NCBI GenBank assembly: GCA_021783385.1
Contig: JAJXTX010000049.1
Coordinates: 1-13,024, forward strand
DNA: 13,024 bases
Source of the DNA: Pseudomonadota bacterium
Lineage (GTDB): Bacteria > Pseudomonadota > Gammaproteobacteria > Xanthomonadales > Rhodanobacteraceae
Reading direction: 5' to 3'
The notes beneath the pieces are model-generated. The model searched no databases and was not told the origin of the DNA. It was given only the letters and a program-made list of their open reading frames with translations. Of this stretch, positions 6,010 through 11,100 are shown piece after piece. The position numbers were made by a program, and so were the translations under genes. Each line of letters opens with the position of its first letter. The first letter of the stretch is position 1.

Positions 6010-6699
6010 ATGGACTGGAGCACGCTGCTGCGCCTGCCGATGACCCTGCTGCTGGGACTGGCGGCGATCTTTCTGCTGTTCACGCTGGTGCAGCTGGTGC
6101 TGTTGCGCCGGCACCTGCACGCCGGCCATCGGCTAGCCGCGAGCTGGCGCGCGCTGCTGTGCGTTATCTGCCTGGCGCTGACCCTGCTGCTCGGCGGCAG
6201 CGGCTACGCGCTGCGCGGCTACCGGCTGCTGAGCGGCGAGGCACCGGTGGTCGATATCGACGCGCACATCCTGTCGCCGCAACGCTGGGCGCTCACCCTC
6301 ACCTGGCCCGACGGCAGCACGCGCCAGGTCGAACTGGCGGGCGACGACTGGCGCATCGAGGCGGTGGTGCTGAAATGGAAGCTGCCCGCGCTGCTGGCCG
6401 GATTGCCGCCGTTGTACCGGCTCGACCGGCTGTCGGGCCGCTACGACGATCCCGCGCAGGAAATGCATGCGCCGCGCACGGTGATCAGCTTCGATCAGGC
6501 CGGTGCGTTCGACCTGTTCAACCTCAAGCGGCACTATCCGCAATGGCTGCCGGAGGTCGACACCGTGTACGGCAGCGGCGCCTACCTGCCGCTGGTCGAC
6601 CAGGGCCACTACCGCATCAGCCTGATGCGCACCGGCGCGTTGGTGGCAAGGCCGGACGAGGCGACCCGGCAGAAAATCGGCCAGCCGCTGGGCAGCTGA
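6010..6699 (+). CDS. Uncharacterised two-helix inner-membrane protein
   Basis: A 229-aa protein I cannot assign to a named family. It begins with a hydrophobic helix (about 7-30, MTLLLGLAAIFLLFTLVQLVL), a basic cytoplasmic loop (RRHLHAGHRLAASWR) and a second helix (about 44-64). A hydrophilic domain of about 160 residues follows. By the positive-inside rule the loop is cytoplasmic and the C-terminal domain periplasmic. That domain has strand-like segments (VVDIDAHILSPQRWALTLTW, RQVELAGDDWRIEAVVLKW) and a conserved-looking YRLDRLSGRYDDPAQE, suggesting a compact beta-rich fold. GAGGG sits eight bases before ATG 6010; an in-frame GTG at 6007 is almost equally possible. It faces lptM-dapF, where E. 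coli has cyaY, but it is not a frataxin. It converges on the GNAT gene with a 24-bp gap. Confidence 0.85.
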   Translation: MDWSTLLRLPMTLLLGLAAIFLLFTLVQLVLLRRHLHAGHRLAASWRALLCVICLALTLLLGGSGYALRGYRLLSGEAPVVDIDAHILSPQRWALTLTWPDGSTRQVELAGDDWRIEAVVLKWKLPALLAGLPPLYRLDRLSGRYDDPAQEMHAPRTVISFDQAGAFDLFNLKRHYPQWLPEVDTVYGSGAYLPLVDQGHYRISLMRTGALVARPDEATRQKIGQPLGS

Positions 6700-6723
6700 T
6701 CGCGCCGGCGCCGCGCGCTCACT

Positions 6724-7197
6724 TCAGTCCAGCAGCTTCTCGTAGCGCCAGCCGTGTGCGCCGTCCTGGTAGTACTGCTCCAGCGGGCCGATGCGCCGGT
6801 AGCCGAGCCGTTCGTAGTGGCGGATCGCGCCGTGGTTGTCGGTGCGCACTTCCAGCCGCAGCGCGCGGCAGCGGCGCTGGCGCGCGGCGGCCTCGACGGC
6901 TTCGACCAGCGCCGTGCCGACGCCCTTGCCGCGCGTCTCCGGCTGGGTGGCCAGCGAATACAGTCGCGCCACGCGGCTGCGCTTGCGGAAAAACACCACC
7001 GCGGTGCCCAGAAAATTGCGGTGGTTGGCGCTGGCCACCAGCACGAGCGCGGAGTCACTGTCGAGGTGGCGGCGGTACTGCGCTCGGCTCATGCGGTCGC
7101 TGTCGAACGTGCGTTCCTCCAGCATCACCAGGTCGTCGAGATCGGAGCTTTCGGCACGACGGACGCGCACGTTGGCGGTGGCTGGGGGTGGGTGCAT
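6724..7197 (-). CDS. GNAT family N-acetyltransferase (RimI-like)
   Basis: A 157-aa single-domain GNAT enzyme that should move an acetyl group from acetyl-CoA to an amine. Motif A is clear: LYSLATQPETRGKGVGTAL at 79-97, with RGKGVG (89-94) as the pyrophosphate-binding loop. Motif B follows as LRLEVRTDNHGAIRHYERL at 113-131, with GYRRIG at 132-137 closing the fold. The nearest pattern I recall is the acetyltransferase half of GNAT/peptidase-C39 fusion proteins, which are often beside RimK-like ATP-grasp genes. Here the peptidase half is absent and the RimK-like gene lies divergently 242 bp away. The substrate is unknown; RimI (ribosomal S18 acetylation) is the generic alternative. The ATG at 7197 lacks a good ribosome site, so the start is less certain than the gene. 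Confidence 0.9.
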   Translation of the reverse strand: MHPPPATANVRVRRAESSDLDDLVMLEERTFDSDRMSRAQYRRHLDSDSALVLVASANHRNFLGTAVVFFRKRSRVARLYSLATQPETRGKGVGTALVEAVEAAARQRRCRALRLEVRTDNHGAIRHYERLGYRRIGPLEQYYQDGAHGWRYEKLLD

Positions 7198-7439
7198 GTT
7201 GTTCGGTTCCGGCGCCGCGTGCAGCGGGAGGCGGCAGGTGGGAGGGGACGAGGGAAGCCGCGGACTCTAGCAGCGCGTGCGATCAAGATCCCGTGTTTTC
7301 GGTCAGGTAACCGCCGCGTTAATCCGCGCTTCAGCGCTTTCGCTTGTGCCATGCCGGCCCTGTGCCAAACTGCGCGCCTTGCCTTTTCGCCGCGCCCGCG
7401 CCGGGCATTTCGCCGTAATCGCCCTGCCCGAGAGGTGTC
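7198..7439. promoter_or_regulatory. Divergent control region between GNAT and RimK-like genes
   Basis: This 242-bp gap should hold both promoters. On the minus strand TGCTAGAGT has an extended -10 form (box TAGAGT at 7264-7269), which would give the GNAT gene a leader of about 60 nt. On the plus strand TTGTGC (7344-7349), 16 bp, and CAAACT (7366-7371) form a weak sigma-70-like pair about 70 bp before the ligase ATG. The ligase has a ribosome site, AGAGG, four bases before its start at 7440. None of the promoter matches is strong. No operator-like palindrome was noticed. Confidence 0.3.
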
Positions 7440-8933
7440 ATGACCCGTCTGGTCATCGTTGTCGAAAAGGCCTCCGACTGGGGCTCGTACTATCCTTCCG
7501 TCGACGTGATGAGCGCGATGGACTACCTGCGCAAGCCGGTGGGTGGGGATGACGAACGCACCCACGTGATCAACCTCTGCCGCAGCTACAAATATCTGGG
7601 CACCGGTTACTACGTGTCGCTGCTGGCCGAGGCCCGCGGACACCGGGTGATGCCGTCGGTGCGCACGGTGAACGATCTGCGCCGGCGCTCGCTGTACGGC
7701 GTGGACATCGACGACCTCAACCAGAAGCTGACGCACTTCCTGCCGGCCGGCGGCCGCGACACCACCGACTTCGGCATCCTGGTGTACTTCGGCGAAACCG
7801 CCTACCCGGCGCTGCAGGATCTGGCGCGGCAGGTGTTCGAGTCGTTTCCGTGCCCGCTGATGCGGATCGAGTTCACCCGCGACCGCGTGTGGCAGGTCAG
7901 CTCGATCAAGCCGGTCGGCCTGCACACGCTGGACGACGCGCAGGAGGACGCCTTCGCCGAGGAGCTCGACCGCTTCTCCAAGAAGCTGTGGCGCAAGCCG
8001 CGTGCGCGCAAACTGTACCGCTACGACATCGCGATGCTGGTAGACCCGGCCGAGCAGATGCCGCCATCGAACAAGAAGGCACTGAAGTCGTTCATCGCCG
8101 CCGGCAGGGAGCTCGGCATCGAGGTCGATCCGATCGGCAAGAACGACTATCAGCGGCTGGCCGAATACGACGGCCTGTTCATCCGCGAGACCACCGCCAG
8201 CGACAACCACACCTACCGCTTCGCCCACCGCGCGGAGAAGGAAGGCATGGTGGTGATCGATGACCCCAGCTCGATCCTGCGCTGTACCAACAAGATCTTC
8301 CTCAACGACCTGATGGTGTCACGCAAGCTGGCGGTGCCGCGCACCGAGATCCTCTATCGCGATGACAGCAAGGGCATGAAGGAGGTGGTCGCCAAGCTCG
8401 GCTTTCCGCTGGTGCTGAAGATCCCTGATGGCTCGTTTTCGCGCGGCGTGGTCAAGGTGGAAAGCGAGACGGCGCTGGAGCAGGCCGCCGGCGAACTGTT
8501 CCAGCACAGCGCGCTGCTGCTGGCGCAGGAATACGTCTATACCGAGTTCGACTGGCGCATCGGCGTGCTCAACCGCGAGCCGCTGTACGCCTGCAAGTAC
8601 TACATGTCGCGCAACCACTGGCAGATCTACAACCACGGCGCCAAGGGCACCGCGAAAACCGGCGGCTCGGAGACCATCGCGGTGAGCGATGCGCCGGCCG
8701 AAGTGGTCAAGCTGGCGCTCAAGGCGACCCAGCTGATCGGCGACGGTCTGTACGGCGTGGACCTGAAACAGGTCGGCGACAAGCCGGTGGTGATCGAGGT
8801 CAACGACAACCCGTCGATCGACGCGGGCGTCGAGGACGCCCACCTCGGCGATCAGCTTTACCTGCGCATCATGCAGGAGTTCCTGCGCCGGATGGAGCGC
8901 AAGCGGCAGGGCATCACCGCCAGCGTGAAGTAG
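7440..8933 (+). CDS. RimK-like ATP-grasp ligase with N-terminal RLAN domain
   Basis: A 497-aa cytoplasmic protein with two parts. Residues 1 to about 190 look like the RimK-like ATP-grasp N-terminal domain (RLAN), opening TRLVIVVEKASDWGSYYPS and containing INLCRSYKYLGTGYYVSLLAE. Residues about 195-485 are an ATP-grasp ligase. It shows RCTNKIFLNDLM at 281-292, the ATP-lysine loop LVLKIPDGSFSRGVVKV at 324-340 and the adenine-hinge QEYVYTEFDWRIGVL at 363-377. The magnesium site follows, with Asp441 and EVNDNPSID at 453-461. Relatives such as RimK add glutamate to a protein tail; other ATP-grasp enzymes join amino acids or peptides. This enzyme should make an acyl-phosphate and form an amide bond, but its substrates are unknown. 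The divergent GNAT gene is a likely partner. All ATP and magnesium residues look intact. Confidence 0.93.
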   Translation: MTRLVIVVEKASDWGSYYPSVDVMSAMDYLRKPVGGDDERTHVINLCRSYKYLGTGYYVSLLAEARGHRVMPSVRTVNDLRRRSLYGVDIDDLNQKLTHFLPAGGRDTTDFGILVYFGETAYPALQDLARQVFESFPCPLMRIEFTRDRVWQVSSIKPVGLHTLDDAQEDAFAEELDRFSKKLWRKPRARKLYRYDIAMLVDPAEQMPPSNKKALKSFIAAGRELGIEVDPIGKNDYQRLAEYDGLFIRETTASDNHTYRFAHRAEKEGMVVIDDPSSILRCTNKIFLNDLMVSRKLAVPRTEILYRDDSKGMKEVVAKLGFPLVLKIPDGSFSRGVVKVESETALEQAAGELFQHSALLLAQEYVYTEFDWRIGVLNREPLYACKYYMSRNHWQIYNHGAKGTAKTGGSETIAVSDAPAEVVKLALKATQLIGDGLYGVDLKQVGDKPVVIEVNDNPSIDAGVEDAHLGDQLYLRIMQEFLRRMERKRQGITASVK

Positions 8934-9207
8934 CGGCGCGGCGCGCGGTGGCATGCCAGGCCAGGTCATCCCGTGCCGGGCGACGCGCGCGGAATGCTCG
9001 CAGCAGTCGACGCACCCGCCCGGGTTCCAGCACCAGCAGCAGCATCAGTGGCGCACCCAACAGCCAGAAGGCCGGCGTCCAGCCCAGCCACGCGGTATGC
9101 CACGGCACCAGCGTGCTTAGCAGCAGCGCGCTGCCGGCCAGCAGCCACAGCACGGTGGCGCCGAGCAGGTGCTGATGGTCAGGGTGGGAAGGCGAAGCTG
9201 CGCGCAT
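8914..9207 (-). CDS. Small two-helix membrane protein of unknown function
   Basis: A 97-aa protein with two hydrophobic helices, about 14-35 (LLGATVLWLLAGSALLLSTLV) and about 39-60 (AWLGWTPAFWLLGAPLMLLL), joined by a tight PWHT turn. An Arg-rich tail (EPGRVRRLLRAFRARRPARD onward) should lie in the cytoplasm. The gene is supported by a textbook ribosome site, AAGGAG at 9214-9219 on the minus strand, six bases before the ATG, and by hydrophobic blocks that are not a by-product of another gene's frame. Its last 20 bases overlap the end of the ligase gene tail to tail. No family is recognised and no partner gene is obvious. Confidence 0.72.
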   Translation of the reverse strand: MRAASPSHPDHQHLLGATVLWLLAGSALLLSTLVPWHTAWLGWTPAFWLLGAPLMLLLVLEPGRVRRLLRAFRARRPARDDLAWHATARRAATSRWR

Positions 9208-9294
9208 GGTGATCTCCTTGGTGGTGGAGGCTGAGCCTGCCGCGCAGGCATCTCACCGGCTGCGACCACCCGCGGTGCACGCCGCCGCCGCTTG

Positions 9295-9300
9295 TAGAAT
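9295..9300 (+). promoter_or_regulatory. -10 box (TAGAAT) upstream of aroE
   Basis: TAGAAT matches the -10 consensus at 5 of 6 bases and would begin transcription near 9307, giving aroE a leader of about 45 nt. No good -35 is visible. The same TAGAATGCGC string occurs before the carbonic anhydrase gene on the minus strand (10997-11006), so it may be a favoured promoter form here. Confidence 0.4.
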
Positions 9301-9351
9301 GCGCAGCGGCATGCGCGTTGCGTGGCGCATTCCACCGGCCAGGAAATCCGC

Positions 9352-10182
9352 ATGAACCCCACCCAGTTCGCCGTGTTCGGCCATCCGATCGGCCACAGTC
9401 TGTCGCCGCGCATCCACCAGGCGTTCGCGCAGCAGTTCGGCCTTGCGCTGGAGTACCGCGCAATCGACGCGCCGCCGGCCGATTTCGCGGCGGCGGTGCG
9501 CGCCTTCTTCGCCGCCGGCGGCGCCGGTGCCAACGTGACCCTGCCGCACAAGGCGGCGGCCTTCGCGCTGGCCGACCAGTGCAGCCCGTCGGCCAGCCGC
9601 GTCGGTACCGCCAACGTGCTGACCGCGCTGCCGGATGGCCGGCTCGCCGCGCACAATACTGACGGCGACGGCATGGTGCGTGATATCACCGAGCGCCATG
9701 GCGTGGATCTGCGCGGCCACACCGCGCTGCTGCTGGGCGCGGGCGGCGCGGCGCGTGGGGTGGCGTGGAACCTGCTGGATGCGGGGGTGGCCACGCTGAC
9801 CATCGTCAACCGCTCGCCGGCGGCCGCCGACGCGCTGGCCGACGCGATCGGTGAGCCCGCGCGCGCGCATACGCGCTACTGGCAGGACCTGGCCGACATC
9901 GGCAGCTACGACCTGATCGTCAACGCCACGTCGGCCGGCGTGCTGGGCGTGCCGCTGCCGCTGCCGTTCTCGCTGGTCGGCGCCCGGGCCCTCTGCTACG
10001 ACCTGTCCTATGGCGTGGCCGCCAGCAGCTTTCTGGCGTGGGCGAAGGCAGCTGATGCGCGCTATGCGTTCGATGGGCTGGGCATGCTGCTGGAAACCGC
10101 TGCCGACGCGTTTGCGCTGTGGCACGGCCAGCGGCCGGAGACCGAGCCGGTGTACCAGCTGCTGCGGCAAGCGTCGGCTTGA
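9352..10182 (+). CDS. aroE: Shikimate dehydrogenase (NADP+)
   Basis: AroE reduces 3-dehydroshikimate to shikimate with NADPH, the fourth step toward chorismate and the aromatic amino acids. The 276-aa product has the substrate-domain start [18 protein letters not shown] (6-23) with the shikimate-binding serines. Catalytic Lys67 lies in NVTLPHK, Asn88 in GTANVL and catalytic Asp104 in HNTDGDG. The NADP fold has GAGGAARGV at 129-137 and the 2'-phosphate-binding NRSP at 153-156. At the C-terminal [15 protein letters not shown] the position usually held by an active-site Gln is Thr249. The ATG at 9352 has AGGA seven bases upstream and matches the homologous start; an ATG at 9322 would add ten unlike residues. 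A short cysteine-rich gene overlaps its stop and is probably translationally coupled. Confidence 0.96.
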   Translation: MNPTQFAVFGHPIGHSLSPRIHQAFAQQFGLALEYRAIDAPPADFAAAVRAFFAAGGAGANVTLPHKAAAFALADQCSPSASRVGTANVLTALPDGRLAAHNTDGDGMVRDITERHGVDLRGHTALLLGAGGAARGVAWNLLDAGVATLTIVNRSPAAADALADAIGEPARAHTRYWQDLADIGSYDLIVNATSAGVLGVPLPLPFSLVGARALCYDLSYGVAASSFLAWAKAADARYAFDGLGMLLETAADAFALWHGQRPETEPVYQLLRQASA

Positions 10183-10445
10183 ATGCGCGGACCTGCCGCG
10201 TCGGCTGCGGCGCCTGCTGCATCGCGCCGTCGATCAGCTCGCCGATTCCCGGCATGCCGGCGGGCAAGCCGGCCGGCGTGCGCTGCGTCCAGCTCACCGC
10301 GGACAACCGCTGCGCGATCTTCGGCGATCCGCGGCGGCCGCCGGTATGCGCCAGCCTGCAACCCGAGCCGGCGATGTGCGGCAGCGACCGCGCGCACGCG
10401 CTGCGCTGGCTGGCGACACTGGAAGCAGCTACCGCGGCCTGCTGA
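10179..10445 (+). CDS. YkgJ-type cysteine cluster protein, TTG start
   Basis: An 88-aa protein with nine cysteines: [10 protein letters not shown] (Cys6, 10, 13, 14), VRCVQL (Cys36), NRCAIFG (Cys45), PPVCASLQP (Cys57), MCGS (Cys67) and a terminal Cys88. This is the zinc/iron-chelating YkgJ-like cysteine cluster family (PF03692), thought to bind a metal or Fe-S centre; no reaction is known. The most likely start is TTG at 10179, whose last two bases are part of the aroE TGA (TTGA overlap), so ribosomes could reinitiate directly. An ATG at 10119 in the same frame lies inside aroE and adds 20 unlike residues. The ATG at 10183 is in the wrong frame. The stop is 12 bp from the convergent carbonic anhydrase gene, with no terminator between them. 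Confidence 0.85.
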   Translation: MNARTCRVGCGACCIAPSISSPIPGMPAGKPAGVRCVQLTADNRCAIFGDPRRPPVCASLQPEPAMCGSDRAHALRWLATLEAATAAC

Positions 10446-10457
10446 GTCGCCGCGCCA

Positions 10458-10994
10458 TCACATGGCCAGCAGGTATTCGTCCTTCAGCCGCACGTACTGA
10501 TCGGCCGAGTAGTGCAGCTGCTCGATCTGGCGGTCGCTGAGCAGACGCACGAACCTGGCCGGGTTGCCCAGCCACAGTTCGCGTTCCCCCACCACCTTGC
10601 CGGGCGGGATCACGCTGCCGGCGCCGACGAAACCGTATTTGCGCACCACGGCGCCGTCCAGCACGCTGGCGTGCATGCCGATCAGGCAACAGTCCTCGAT
10701 GGTGCAGGCGTGGATCACCGCAGCGTGGCCGATGGTGACTTCCGCACCAATCAGCGTGGGCAAGCCGCCGGGCGAATACGGACCGTCGTGGGTCACGTGC
10801 ACGATGCTGCCATCCTGCACGTTGCTGCGTGCGCCGACGCGGATGAAGTGCACGTCGCCGCGCAGCACTGCACCCGGCCAGATCGAGACGTCGTCGCCCA
10901 GCTGCACGGCACCGATGACAGTGGCGGCGGGGTCGACATACACGCGTTCGCCGAGGCTGGGCAGCACGCCGTTGAAGCTGCGGAGAGGATTCAT
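10458..10994 (-). CDS. Gamma carbonic anhydrase family protein (YrdA/PaaY-like)
   Basis: A 178-aa left-handed beta-helix protein of the gamma carbonic anhydrase group. Hexapeptide repeats run from about 20 to 140 (VYVDPAATVIGAVQLGDDVS, then GAVLRGDVHFIRVGARSNVQDG). The three zinc-ligand histidines are in place: His66 in GSIVHVTHDG and His90 and His95 in TIGHAAVIHAC, the same five-residue spacing as in the Methanosarcina enzyme Cam. Most short members, such as YrdA, lack the Cam acidic loop, and carbonic anhydrase activity has not always been shown. Reversible CO2 hydration, metal binding or a thioesterase/acyltransferase-like role are therefore all possible. The ATG at 10994 lacks a ribosome site but lies six bases after a TAGAAT box, so the mRNA may be leaderless. 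The gene is divergent from prlC. Confidence 0.92.
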   Translation of the reverse strand: MNPLRSFNGVLPSLGERVYVDPAATVIGAVQLGDDVSIWPGAVLRGDVHFIRVGARSNVQDGSIVHVTHDGPYSPGGLPTLIGAEVTIGHAAVIHACTIEDCCLIGMHASVLDGAVVRKYGFVGAGSVIPPGKVVGERELWLGNPARFVRLLSDRQIEQLHYSADQYVRLKDEYLLAM

Positions 10995-11000
10995 TCGCGC

Positions 11001-11006
11001 ATTCTA
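11001..11006 (-). promoter_or_regulatory. -10 box (TAGAAT) placed for a leaderless start
   Basis: On the minus strand TAGAAT is followed by GCGCGA and then the ATG of the carbonic anhydrase-like gene. Transcription would begin at or next to the A of the start codon. There is no Shine-Dalgarno-like run between the box and the start. The -35 region is not recognisable. Confidence 0.45.
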
Positions 11007-11089
11007 GGTGTCTGTCACGTGTCCGGCGATGGTCGGCTGTGTGTGCCGCGCTTGATTTCGATCGGGCGCGTCGCCACGCTGACCGCCTC

Positions 11090-11095
11090 AAGGAG
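11090..11095 (+). promoter_or_regulatory. Ribosome binding site of prlC (AAGGAG)
   Basis: AAGGAG five bases before the ATG at 11101 fixes this as the prlC start. A possible promoter TTGATT (11052-11057), 17 bp, CACGCT (11075-11080) lies upstream, but its -10 half is poor. Confidence 0.8.
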
Positions 11096-11100
11096 ACTCC

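Noticed and set aside
6700..6723. GC-rich 24-bp gap between convergent genes as a terminator.
   Set aside because: It has GCGCCGGCGCC-type symmetry but no T-run on either side and only a very short stem, so it does not support a terminator call.
7125..8228. A 367-codon minus-strand frame opposite the RimK-like ligase.
   Set aside because: It overlaps both the real ligase and the GNAT gene and lacks any protein-like motif.
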